The translations under genes were made by a program, and so were the position numbers. This document shows, piece by piece, positions 18,744-28,722 of a DNA stretch of 64,000 nucleotides (position 1 is its first letter; every line of letters starts with the position of its first letter). The DNA lies in the NCBI GenBank assembly GCA_963768025.1, contig CAVYGM010000019.1, positions 124,001 through 188,000 of the forward strand, read 5' to 3'. This DNA is from CAVYGM01 sp963768025 (GTDB lineage Bacteria; Bacteroidota; Bacteroidia; Cytophagales; Spirosomataceae). The notes beneath the pieces are model-generated. The model saw nothing but the letters and a program-made list of their open reading frames with translations, was not told the DNA's origin and did no database searches.

Positions 18744-21700
18744 ATGAAAAAATCAGTACGTTTCAAACCCCTACTTTTTCACCTTATGAAAATCTCACTG
18801 ATTCAATGCCTTGTGGCAGTGATTTTTACGGGTGTATCCCTGGCGCACGATGCCTCGGCGCAGGAAGTACTACAAAAGCGGATTACCCTGAAAATCGAAA
18901 ACCAGGAAATCCGGCAGGTGCTTTCAGCCATCGAGAAGCAAACGAGCGTGAAGTTTGCCTACCGGCCCGTGCTGATACCAGCCAACCAGAAAATCTCGCT
19001 TTCGGCTACCAATGAAGCACTTTCGCTTGTATTGACTAAAATTACCAAGCCATTGAATCTTACGTACGAGGTAGTAGGGCAGCAGATCATCCTGAGTCCT
19101 ATTCCCGAAACGGGGTCATCGCCCACGGGTATGCTACCCCGGGCCATTACCCCTCCCGCCGACCGGCAACTGTCGGGAACCGTCACGGATGAAAACAAGG
19201 CGGGACTGCCCGGCGTGAGCGTGGTGCTGAAAGGTACCCAACGGGGTACTACCACCAATGCGGAGGGTCAGTTTCAGATTGAAGTTCCCGACGCAGGTTC
19301 CTCTACCGTCGTGTTCAGCTTTGTTGGGTACGTAAGCCAGGAAGTAGTGGTGGGCAATCAGTCCACGCTGCAGATAGCTATGACTCCCGAAAGCAAAGCC
19401 CTGAATGAAGTAGTCGTAGTGGGCTATGGGGTACAGAAGAAGGCCGACCTGACGGGCGCTATTGCCACGATATCGGCGGATAAAATAAAAAACAGAGCCG
19501 CCGTATCGTACGGAGAAGCCCTGGTGGGCCAGATGGCCGGCGTGCAGGTACAGCAGACCAACGGCGCTCCCGGCGGCGAGGGCCTCACCATCCGGGTACG
19601 GGGTACGGGCTCCATCACGGCCGGGAGCGCGCCGCTTGTACGTGATTGATGGCTATCCGATGGAGAGCAGTGCTTTTTCATTGGTAAATCCTTCGGACAT
19701 CGAGAGCATCCAGGTGTTGAAAGATGCTTCTTCCACGGCCATCTACGGATCACGTGGTTCTAATGGTGTTATCATTGTGACAACCAAAAAGGGGAAAGTA
19801 GGAACCCCGACGGTTTCTTTCAATACCTTTTACGGAGTGCAGCAGGTGGCCCGTCAGATCGACGTGATGAACACGGCCGAATACCTCGAATTCTTCAAGG
19901 ACGGCCACAACCAGGCTTGGCTCGACCGCGCTCCCCTGCCCGGCAATGCCCCCCACTCCATTACCGATGGCAACGACATCCGGAGCAAGTACACCAATTC
20001 CAGCTTTTACATCATCCCCGAAAGCTTCAACAATCCCAGCAATTTTGCCGATATCAACTGGCAGGATCAGATCTTCCGGAATGCTGCCACCCAGCGCCAC
20101 GAGCTGTCGGTGACCGGCGGGGCGGACAAAACCCGCTACGCCATATCGGGCGGCTACACGGATCAGGAAGGTATTCAGATCAACAGCGACTACAAGCGGT
20201 ACAACCTGCGGACCAATTTGACGTCAAGCGTAACCAAGAAGCTCGAAGTAGGTGTATCGGTCAGTGGGTATTTTTCCGAAAACAACCAGGTTGACAATGG
20301 CAAAGACAGTCCGCTGTCGTACGCCCTGTACCTGCCGCCCATCTACCCCCTTCGCAACGCCGATGGTACCTACGGCTCGCAGGTTCGGAACTCGGAGATA
20401 TGGGCGGGCGACGTAGCCAACCCCGTGGGCATCGCCGAGAATATCACCAACTACCTGACCCGCAACGGCCTCATTGCGTCGGCCTACGCCCAGTACCAGA
20501 TTCTGGACGGTCTGATGTACAAAATAAGCCTGAACGGAACGCTCGAAAACCGGCGTCTCAAATACTACCGTCCTTCGTTTGTGGATACGGACGGTTCCCG
20601 CGCTCCTAAAACCGCCGACGCACGAAACGAAACCTGGCTGGACAAGGATTGGCTGATCGAGCAAACCCTGAACTACAACAAAACCATAGCGAAAAACAAC
20701 TTCAATGTACTGGTGGGCTACACCACGCAGAAATCATCCGGAGAATTTACTCAGGTGCGGGCGCAGAACTTTCCCAACGACGTAGTACGCACCCTCAGCG
20801 CCGGGCAGATCGTGGGCGGTACCAACACCGAATACCAGAACTCCCTGATTTCGTACCTGGGACGGGTCAATTACGCCTTTGACGATAAGTACCTGTTTTC
20901 GGCCAGTATCCGGACGGACGGATCGTCACGCTTTGGCTCCAACAACAAGTGGGGTACCTTTCCTTCGGCATCGGCCGGATGGCGGATCAGCGGCGAGCCC
21001 TTCATGCAGAGTATCCGGGCCATCAGTGATCTGAAACTACGCGCCAGCTGGGGATTGGTGGGGAACAACCGCATTGGCAACTACGACGCCATCGCCCGTA
21101 CCAGCACCAGCTACTATTCCTTGAACAACAACCTGGTCAATGCGGTCAATCCGATCAACTACCCCAACCCGGATCTGGGCTGGGAAAAAACCCGTCAGTG
21201 GAACCTGGGCCTGGACCTGGGCTTGCTGAATGAGCGCATCCACCTCGAAGCCGACGTGTACAATAGCCGCTCCGTAGACCTGCTCCTAAACGTGCCCGTA
21301 CCTACCCTGACGGGCTACGCTACTCAGCTGCAGAACATTGGGCAGGTTGAGAATAAAGGCATGGAGTTCCTGGTGCGAACCCGCAACACCGTGGGCCGGT
21401 TCAAGTGGTCAACGGACTTCAATATTTCCTTCAACCGCAACAAAGTACTGGCCCTGGGACCCGATGCAGCGGCCCATTTATGCCGGTGCGCCTAATGCTA
21501 ACAATACTTTCATTACCACCATCGGCCAGCCCATTGCTACGTTTTACGGCTACCTGTACGACGGTGTGTTCATGAATCAGGCCGAGCTGGATGCGTCTCC
21601 GCACCTGGCCAATGACCGTGCCGGTGATCCCCGCTACGTAGACATCAATAACGACGGAATCATCAATGCCAACGACAAAACCTTCATTGGCAACAACCAG

Positions 21701-22205
21701 CCCAAGTTCATTTACGGATTCAGCAACGATTTCTCGTACAAGAACTTTGACCTGAACGTCCAGCTCACCGGCTCACAGGGAGCCCAGCTGTTCAGCTTCT
21801 TCAACCGGATGATCGGGATTTACCACGGTGATCGCAACGGACTCGACAAGCTAAACGACCGCTGGCGCTCGGAAGCCGAGCCCGGCTCGGGTCAGATCCT
21901 GCGCGCCAACCGCGACCCCAAAGGCTTGCAAAAGGAACCATCCAGCTACTGGGTAGAAAACGGTTCGTTCCTGCGCATCCGTAATGTGTCGCTGGGCTAC
22001 ACCTTCCCGACTGCCCTGCTTCAGAAGGCCACGGATCAAAGGCTTGCGGGCGTACGTAACGGGCCAGAACCTGTTCACGTTCACGAAGTACCCCGGCTTT
22101 GATCCCGAAACCAGCAGCCAGGGCGACGGCCTGTCGCGCGGCGGCGATTATCTGGGTTATCCGGCTGCCCGTACCATTATTGCGGGCCTCAACGTAACGT
22201 TCTAA
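18744..22205 (+). CDS. SusC/RagA TonB-dependent outer-membrane transporter, module 1 (three frameshifts)
   Basis: About 1152 residues after removing three inserted bases: T at 19636-19637, G at 21471-21472 and one base near 22031. Order: signal peptide; STN signalling domain (about 47-117, ITLKIENQEIRQVLSAIEKQ); carboxypeptidase-regulatory-like domain (about 145-225, SGTVTDENKAGLPGVSVVLKG); TonB box and plug (EVVVVGYGVQKKADLTGAI, YVIDGYPM, STAIYGSRGSNGVIIVTTKKG); then the 22-strand barrel ending in IIAGLNVTF. The STN domain should signal to the upstream FecR. It imports glycans with the SusD encoded 24 bases downstream. The plug and barrel are complete once corrected, so the breaks are probably sequence errors. 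Confidence 0.93.
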
Positions 22206-22229
22206 GTACCTCATTTTAATTTTCTAAAA

Positions 22230-23739
22230 ATGAAAAAAACGATCCTATTTACCATACTCATCGCTGCCTCTTTCTCCTGCAAAGAGGAGTTTATCAATCT
22301 CCAGCCCATTTCCGAGATGAACGCGGGGACTTTTTACAAGACTGAAAAGGACATGAACCAGGCGGTGATGTCGCCTTATGCTTCCTTGCAGGCCTTGTAC
22401 AACCAGCTCTATATCTATGCAGGCGAAGTTCGCTCCGATAATACCACGTTTTCGTGGGTGCCGGGCAATTCCAAGGACATGACCTCCATCGACAACTTCG
22501 GGGACGTGCTGCTTTCGGACAATTCCTTTGTTACTAACCTGTGGAACAACGCCTACAATACCATTCTGCGCAGCAATATTGTGCTGGACAAAATTGAGGA
22601 CGTGCCTTTTACCGACCCTAAACTGAAAGAACAGTACAAAGCCGAGGCACGCTTTATCCGGGCCTTGACGTACTTCTGGCTGGTGCGTATCTATGGGGAC
22701 GTCCCTAAGGTGGATCACGAGTTGTCGGTTAAGGAAGCCTATACCTTGGGGCGGACTTCCACCCAGGAAATCTATGACTTCATTGTGGAGGACCTGAAAT
22801 TTGCGGAAGCCAACCTGCCCGCCACCTACGCAGCGGTGGATAAGGGCCGCGTGACCGTCGGTGGAGCCAAGGGCCTGCTTGCCAAAGTATACATGACCAT
22901 GGCGGGCTACCCTCTCAAAAAAGGCGCCGCCTATTACGCCCTGGCCGAAACCAAAGCGCTGGAAGTAATCAACAGCCCGCAGTATTCGCTCGTTGCTGAT
23001 TACAAGACTCTTTTTGACCCTAACCAAAAAAACGGCCCTGAGTCGTTGTTCGAGATTCAGTACAAAAAAGGCGGTACCGGTACGGGCAGTCCCTGGAACA
23101 ACGATTTCGCTCCCCGCTTCTCTAACCGGGAAGTGGTGCTGGTAGGCGACAAGGGCGGTTTCAACGCCCCTACGCCTTCCATGTCCAACGCGTACGAAGC
23201 TGGTGATCCCCGCAAAGCCATTTCCATGAGCGACGGCTATCTGTCGGTACCGGGAGGCAGTCCAGATTAATGAGAAGTACGTGAAGAAATACTACGACGT
23301 ATCGTTCAGCGGCTCAGATAACGACAACAACTGGATCGAACTGCGGCTGGCGGATATCTACCTGCTGTACGCCGAAGCCCTGGTGCGTCAGAAAAAGCAG
23401 CTGGACGTGGCCCTTACCTATCTCAATAAAATTCGTCAGAGGGCCCGCAACAGTACGGGTGGCTCGGCTTCTGCTTTGCCCAATTACGCTCCCTTCAGCT
23501 CGGATGAAGCCTTTTTGCTGGCCATCGAGAAGGAGCGCCGGGTGGAGCTGGCCTTTGAAAATCACCGCTGGTTTGACCTGGTCCGCACCGAGCGCGCCAA
23601 ACCCGTGATGACCCAGGAACAACAGGTACAGAATGGTTTCAGTCCATCGGCCTGGAGCGACCACATGCTGTTGTTCCCGATTCCGCTGCAGGTGATCCAG
23701 TCCAATCCCGAAAAAATTAAACAAAACCCCGGTTACTGA
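22230..23739 (+). CDS. SusD/RagB glycan-binding lipoprotein, module 1 (one frameshift)
   Basis: About 502 residues after removing one C at 23262-23263, which joins VPGGS to QINEKYVKKYYDV. The signal peptide ends in a lipobox (AASFSC). SusD features: FYKTEKDMNQAV and ASLQALYNQLY near the N-terminus, EARFIRALTYFWLVRIYGDVP in the helical core, and the C-terminal WIELRLADIYLLYAEAL, ERRVELAFENHRWFDLVR and NPGY. It caps the SusC barrel at the outer surface and binds the substrate. Its stop shares one base with the DUF1080 start, which suggests coupled translation. Confidence 0.93.
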
Positions 23740-24462
23740 TGCGTATGAACCCAATGAGTAGATTATTTGCAATGGGATGCCTGGCGGCGGTCCTGGGACT
23801 TTCAACCACTGCTTATTCCCAAAAAGCCAACACCCTCACTCCCAAAGAAAAACGGGAGGGTTGGCAGCTGCTCTTTGACGGCACCAGCACCCAGGGGTGG
23901 AGCACGCCCAAAGGCGCAGCTGTTCCGTCGGGCTGGGCGGTGAAGGACGGTACCCTTACGGCCGTAAAAGGCGGCAAGGGTGGAGACATCGTCAGCCTGA
24001 ACCAGTACGGCGATTTCGACCTGATGTTTGACTACAACCTGGAAGCCGAAGGCAACAGCGGGGTCAAGTATTTTTATACGACTTACGAGAAGGGCGGCAA
24101 TCTGGGCATCGAGTACCAGCTCCTCGATGACAAGCTCGCCGAAGACAATAAGAAGGAGAATCACCTGACGGGTTCCTTTTATGACGTAATGCCTCCCAAT
24201 GCTTCGGTCAAAAAAGATGAACGCCCCCGGTCAGTGGAACAGCGTCCGGATTGTAGCCCAGGGCAAAAAGGTGGAACACTGGCTGAACGGAGTGAAGATC
24301 CTGGACTATACCCGGGGCACTCCGGACTATACCAAAGCCGTGAGCTACAGCAAGTTCAAGGATGCCGTACCGGCCTTCGGAACGGTACCCAAAGGGCATA
24401 TTCTGTTGCAGGAGCACGGGGCGGAAGTAGCTTTCAGAAATATTAAAATCAAATCCTTATAA
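23739..24462 (+). CDS. DUF1080 family protein, 3-keto-disaccharide hydrolase-like (one frameshift)
   Basis: About 240 residues after removing one A from the run at 24210-24215, which joins ASVKK to MNAPGQWNSVRI. A signal peptide (LAAVLGLSTTAYSQ) is followed by the concanavalin-like DUF1080 fold: GWQLLFDGTSTQGW, WAVKDGTLTAVKGG, SGVKYFYTTYEKG, IEYQLLDDK, VEHWLNGVKILDY and GHILLQEHGAEVAFRNIKI. The Pfam family is described as 3-keto-disaccharide hydrolase. It overlaps the susD stop by one base, and the next gene is a sugar oxidoreductase, so a periplasmic oxidise-then-cleave route for a disaccharide is plausible. Confidence 0.88.
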
Positions 24463-24472
24463 AAAATTGGGT

Positions 24473-25819
24473 ATGCAAAAGAGACGTGATTTTATCAAAA
24501 AAATAGCGGCGGGCTCCGTGGGAATGGCCGTTGGCAGTTCGGCCTACGGATTCAGTCCCAAGAGCTACAACCGGATTATCGGGGCTAATGAGCTGCTTCG
24601 GGTAGCCACCATTGGCGTCAATAGCCGGGGCAATGGCATGGGAGCCACCTTTGCCAAAACCAAAAATACGGAGGTAGGTACCGTTTGCGATGTGGACTCG
24701 CGGGCTATCCCCAAAGCGATCCAAACCATTCAGAAGGCGGGGCAAAAGCTGACGCCTACTTCCGAGAAGGACTGCCGCAAGGTACTGGAAGACAAATCTA
24801 TCGACGCCATTTACATTGCTACCCCCGACCACTGGCACGCCCCCCTGACCATCATGGGCTGCCAGGCCGGCAAGCACGTGTACGTGGAAAAGCCTCTGAG
24901 CCACAATCCCCGCGAGGGCGAACTGGCCGTGGAAGCCGCCCGCAAATACAACAAGGTGGTGCAGATGGGTGCGCAGCGCCGGTCGGCCCCCGTCCTGACG
25001 CAGGGCATAGAGCAGTTGCACAAGGGCATCATCGGCCGGGTATATATGGCCAAAACCTGGTACACCAACAACCGCAAGGCTACGGTGTTGAAGCCCGGCC
25101 CCGTGCCCGAATGGCTGGACTACGAGTTATGGCAGGGACCCGCAGTACGGACGCCCTACCAAGAAAACCTGATTCACTACAACTGGCACTGGTTCTGGAA
25201 CTGGGGCACGGGCGAAGCCCTCAACAACGGCACCCATGAGGTAGATGTGGCCCGCTGGGGATTGAATGTGGACTACCCCACACGGGTAAGCTCCGTGGGA
25301 GGTCGTTACGAATTCCAGGACGACTGGCAAACGCCCGATACGCAGATCGTAATCATGGATTATCCGGGACGCATATCCCTGATGTGGGAGTCGCGGAGCT
25401 CCAACGGCCGAAAAATCGAGGGCCAGGAACGGGGCATTATTTTCTACGGCGAAAACGGTAGTTTGGATACCGGTGACGATAGCTACAAGGTGTACGATAT
25501 GGAGGGCAAGCTGGTGAAGGAAGTAAAATCGGTGATGGCGGAGGAAGAAATGCAGGGCCGCAACCTGGCCAGCCCCAGCCTGGGCATGGACAGCCTGCAC
25601 GTGGCTGATTTTTATGATGCCATCAAAAACAACCGCCGTCCCAACTGCGACGTCGAAACCGGCTACAAGAGCGTGGTGGCCATGCAACTCGGCAACATTG
25701 CCTGGCGCGTGGGCCGCGATCTGAATATCGACCCCAAAACCGGCCATATCATCGGCGACAAGGAAGCCCAGAAGTTATGGAGCCGGGAATATGCCAAGGG
25801 TTGGGAACCGAAAGTGTAG
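24473..25819 (+). CDS. Tat-exported Gfo/Idh/MocA-family sugar oxidoreductase
   Basis: 448 residues from the ATG at 24473. The N-terminus has a twin-arginine signal (KRRDFIKK then a hydrophobic stretch), so the folded protein with its NAD(P) would be exported. The Rossmann domain is seen in LRVATIGVNSRGNGMG and AIYIATPDHWHAPLTIMGCQ; the catalytic-type lysine lies in VYVEKPLSHN. The C-terminal alpha/beta domain includes HWFWNWGTGEALNNGTHEVD. Families of this kind oxidise a sugar hydroxyl, often C3, which would feed the DUF1080 protein encoded upstream. It is the last gene of the module and is followed by a very strong terminator. Confidence 0.9.
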   Translation: MQKRRDFIKKIAAGSVGMAVGSSAYGFSPKSYNRIIGANELLRVATIGVNSRGNGMGATFAKTKNTEVGTVCDVDSRAIPKAIQTIQKAGQKLTPTSEKDCRKVLEDKSIDAIYIATPDHWHAPLTIMGCQAGKHVYVEKPLSHNPREGELAVEAARKYNKVVQMGAQRRSAPVLTQGIEQLHKGIIGRVYMAKTWYTNNRKATVLKPGPVPEWLDYELWQGPAVRTPYQENLIHYNWHWFWNWGTGEALNNGTHEVDVARWGLNVDYPTRVSSVGGRYEFQDDWQTPDTQIVIMDYPGRISLMWESRSSNGRKIEGQERGIIFYGENGSLDTGDDSYKVYDMEGKLVKEVKSVMAEEEMQGRNLASPSLGMDSLHVADFYDAIKNNRRPNCDVETGYKSVVAMQLGNIAWRVGRDLNIDPKTGHIIGDKEAQKLWSREYAKGWEPKV

Positions 25820-25856
25820 TTTGTTTGACCAATATCTTTTGTGCTGCTAGGCACCT

Positions 25857-25894
25857 CATCCGTTGCCTGCTGGTCAGGCAACGGATGTTTTTTT
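25857..25894 (+). terminator. Strong terminator closing the SusCD/oxidoreductase module
   Basis: A perfect 13-bp stem, CATCCGTTGCCTG (25857-25869) with CAGGCAACGGATG (25875-25887), a 5-base loop and seven T residues. Confidence 0.95.
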
Positions 25895-25979
25895 GCAAAA
25901 GAAGCACCCTGACGTTCATTTTGAAAGAGTAGAGAAAGCCCAAAAGCACCTTCCTTTTCTAAAATTCCAGCATTTCCTT

Positions 25980-27509
25980 ATGAAAAAATACATATTACTA
26001 CTTCTACTAACTCCCCTGCTGAGCCTGGCCCAAACCCAGAACCGGCCCAACATCATTTTCATTTTCTCGGACGACCACGCCTACCAGGCCATCGGGGCAT
26101 ATGGGAATAAAATAGCCAAAACACCCAGTTTGGATCGCCTGGCCCGGGAGGGTGCGCTGTTCAAGAATAGTTTCGTAACCAACTCCATCTGCGGGCCCAG
26201 CCGGGCTACGTTGCTCACGGGCAAATACAGCCACCTGAACGGCTACAAGCGCAACGACCGGACGCTGTTTGATACGGATCAGGTTCTTTTCTCGAAAGAG
26301 CTACAAAAGAACGGCTACCAGACCGCCTGGGTAGGTAAGATGCACCTGAATAGTCTGCCCGTGGGCTTCGACTACTGGAACATCCTACCTGGTCAGGGAC
26401 ATTACTACAACCCCGACTTTATTAGCCAACCCGGCGATACTACTCGGCATACCGGCTACGTGTCGGACTTGATCACCCAGTTTTCGACCGAATGGCTCGA
26501 AAAGCGGGATAAATCCAAGCCCTTTTTTATGATTGTGGGCCACAAGGCTACCCACCGCGAGTGGTCGCCGGCGCTGGAAGATCTGGGAGCCTATGACGAT
26601 GTAGATTTCCCGATTCCGTCCAACTTTTATGACAGCTACGAAGGCCGCGAAGCTGCCAAGCAGCAGGATATGACCGTTGATGTAACCATGCGATTACGGG
26701 AAGATCTGAAAGTACGACCGGATTACGAAAAAAACGGCCTCGTCAATCGGTTTACGCCCGAGCAAAAGAAAGTGTACAAAGCGTACTACGACAAGGTGGC
26801 CGCCGACCTGGAAGCCAAGAATCTGACCGGCAAAGCCCTCATCGAATGGAAGTTGCAACGGTACCTGAAAGACTACTACGCTACCGCCAACGGCCTGGAC
26901 CGCAACATCGGCAAGCTTCTCGACTACCTCGACAAGTCAGGCCTGGCCAAAAACACGGTGGTCATTTACTCTTCGGATCAGGGCTTCTACCTGGGTGAGC
27001 ACGGCTGGTTCGACAAGCGGTTTATCTACGAGCAATCCATGAAGACGCCCTTCATCATCCGCTACCCAGGCGTGGTAAAACCCGGCACAACCGTAGAACA
27101 AATGATAGTCAATATCGACTGGGCTCCTACCGTTCTGGATATAGCGGGGGCAAAGGTACCCTCCGTTATGCAGGGGGTGTCTATCATGCCGCTCTTGAAA
27201 GCACCGCAGATCGCCAAAGTACCCTGGCGGAAGAATGTGTACTACCACTACTACGAGTTTCCGCAGCCCCACCACGTGTATCCGCATTTTGGCGTGAGAA
27301 CCGATCGGTATAAACTGGCGTATTTTTACGGCGGAGTGGATCGTTGGGAGCTATTTGATTTAGAAAAAGACCCGGACGAAATGGCTAATATATACGAGCA
27401 AAAAGGCACCGAGTCGCTCACTAAGCAAATGAAGGCCGATCTTAAAAAACTCATGGAGCAATACAAGGACACGGAGGCTTTAAAGATACTAGCCTCGGCC
27501 GATATGTAA
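25980..27509 (+). CDS. S1-family sulfatase, CGPSR type
   Basis: 509 residues from the ATG at 25980; signal peptide YILLLLLTPLLSLAQ. It cleaves sulfate esters, probably from a polysaccharide, in the periplasm or at the surface. Seen: metal-binding IIFIFSDDHAYQAIG, the maturation motif SICGPSRATLLTG with Cys71 as the residue to be turned into formylglycine, WVGKMHL, MIVGHKATHREW, and SSDQGFYLGEHGWFDKRFIYE carrying the metal Asp and catalytic His. The C-terminal subdomain follows. The FGE gene that should activate it starts 27 bases downstream, so the two are probably co-transcribed. Confidence 0.93.
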   Translation: MKKYILLLLLTPLLSLAQTQNRPNIIFIFSDDHAYQAIGAYGNKIAKTPSLDRLAREGALFKNSFVTNSICGPSRATLLTGKYSHLNGYKRNDRTLFDTDQVLFSKELQKNGYQTAWVGKMHLNSLPVGFDYWNILPGQGHYYNPDFISQPGDTTRHTGYVSDLITQFSTEWLEKRDKSKPFFMIVGHKATHREWSPALEDLGAYDDVDFPIPSNFYDSYEGREAAKQQDMTVDVTMRLREDLKVRPDYEKNGLVNRFTPEQKKVYKAYYDKVAADLEAKNLTGKALIEWKLQRYLKDYYATANGLDRNIGKLLDYLDKSGLAKNTVVIYSSDQGFYLGEHGWFDKRFIYEQSMKTPFIIRYPGVVKPGTTVEQMIVNIDWAPTVLDIAGAKVPSVMQGVSIMPLLKAPQIAKVPWRKNVYYHYYEFPQPHHVYPHFGVRTDRYKLAYFYGGVDRWELFDLEKDPDEMANIYEQKGTESLTKQMKADLKKLMEQYKDTEALKILASADM

Positions 27510-27536
27510 TTTTGAAAGTACTGATTAGCAATAAGA

Positions 27537-28586
27537 ATGAAATTCTCAATAAAAAGTACCCTGGTAGTAATAGCCCTCGCGGGTATCCATTTCCAATGCC
27601 AGCGGCAGCAGGCAGACACAGCAGGCACAGGTGAAAATACCGAAGTTAGCACGACTGGCAACGGACTGACCCGTACCACCGGTACCGCCGACACGACCGG
27701 CATGGTGTTCATACCCAAAGGTACCTTCCTGATGGGCGCCGACGAGTTTCCCGACTCCCGGCCCGTACACCCCGTGGAGGTAGATGGCTTCTACATGGAT
27801 GCGCACGAAGTGACCAACGCGCAGTTTGCGGAGTTTATAAAAGCAACGGGCTACAAAACCGTAGCCGAACGGCCGTTAAATCCAGCCGATTACCCAGGGG
27901 TAGACCCCGCGATGCTGGTACCGGGTTCGGCGGTGTTCACCCCTACCCTCACGAAGGTATCTTTGGAAAATCCCTTGCAGTGGTGGCGTTATGAAAAAGG
28001 GGCCAGTTGGAAAGAGCCCGAAGGCCCCGGAAGCTCCATCAAGGGGCGGGAGAATCATCCCGTGGTGCATGTCTCGTACGAGGATGCCGCCGCCTACGCC
28101 AAGTGGGCCGGCAAGCGTTTGCCCACCGAAGCCGAATGGGAGTACGCCGCCAGGGGCGGAAAAGAGAACAACACCTACTACTGGGGCAATGAGCTGAAGC
28201 CCGACAACAAATGGGTAGCTAACATCTATCAGGGGAGTTTTCCGAACAACAACCTGAAACAGGATGGTTACGCGGGCGCGGCCCCCGTTAAATCCTTTCC
28301 GGCCAACCCCTTTGGCCTCTACGACATGGACGGCAACGTCTGGGAGTGGTGCCAGGACCTTTACCGGCCCGATACCTACATGAATACGACCGCCAAAAAC
28401 CCCGTCGGCCCAGCCGATAGCTACGACCCCGACGAACCGGGCGTGGTAAAGCGCGTGCAGCGCGGCGGTTCGTTCCTGTGCAGCGATGAATACTGCATCC
28501 GGTACAAGGCCGGAAGCCGTGGTAAGGGCGAAGTAACGAGCGGCAGCGACAACCTGGGCTTCCGCTGCGTGGCCGACCGAAAATAG
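27537..28586 (+). CDS. Formylglycine-generating enzyme (SUMF1-type), exported lipoprotein
   Basis: 349 residues. The N-terminus is a signal peptide ending near a cysteine (GIHFQC) with a Ser/Thr/Gly-rich linker, so it is probably a lipoprotein in the periplasm. The FGE-sulfatase fold starts at MVFIPKGTFLMGADEFPD and includes HEVTNAQFAEFIKATGYKT, GKRLPTEAEWEYAARGG and GNVWEWCQDLY. Most telling is GGSFLCSDEYCIRYKAGSRG: Cys315 and Cys320 are spaced like the two copper-binding cysteines of true FGE (human C336/C341). It should convert the sulfatase cysteine to formylglycine using oxygen. It sits between two sulfatase genes. Confidence 0.93.
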   Translation: MKFSIKSTLVVIALAGIHFQCQRQQADTAGTGENTEVSTTGNGLTRTTGTADTTGMVFIPKGTFLMGADEFPDSRPVHPVEVDGFYMDAHEVTNAQFAEFIKATGYKTVAERPLNPADYPGVDPAMLVPGSAVFTPTLTKVSLENPLQWWRYEKGASWKEPEGPGSSIKGRENHPVVHVSYEDAAAYAKWAGKRLPTEAEWEYAARGGKENNTYYWGNELKPDNKWVANIYQGSFPNNNLKQDGYAGAAPVKSFPANPFGLYDMDGNVWEWCQDLYRPDTYMNTTAKNPVGPADSYDPDEPGVVKRVQRGGSFLCSDEYCIRYKAGSRGKGEVTSGSDNLGFRCVADRK

Positions 28587-28672
28587 AAAAGGCGAGCGTT
28601 GACTCCCCTTTTCTATTTAATGTTTTATGAAAAAATCGACATTTACAGTGCATAAACATTTCTTACAAGTAG

Positions 28673-28712
28673 TCCTTCTCCAAGGAGAAGGATTTAGGTT
28701 GAGGTGGAACCC
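28673..28712. repeat. REP-like palindromic element
   Basis: A perfect 20-base palindrome (TCCTTCTCC, AA, GGAGAAGGA at 28673-28692) is followed by TTTAGGTTGAGGTGGAACCC. Similar hairpin-plus-TTTAGG.TGAGGT units recur between genes in Bacteroidota genomes, from memory. It lies just before the start of the second sulfatase. Confidence 0.5.
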
Positions 28713-28722
28713 CGACCTGAAA

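Noticed and set aside
24685..25239. 184-codon plus-strand frame inside the oxidoreductase gene
   Set aside because: Out-of-frame shadow; the Gfo/Idh/MocA frame is continuous and fully conserved there.
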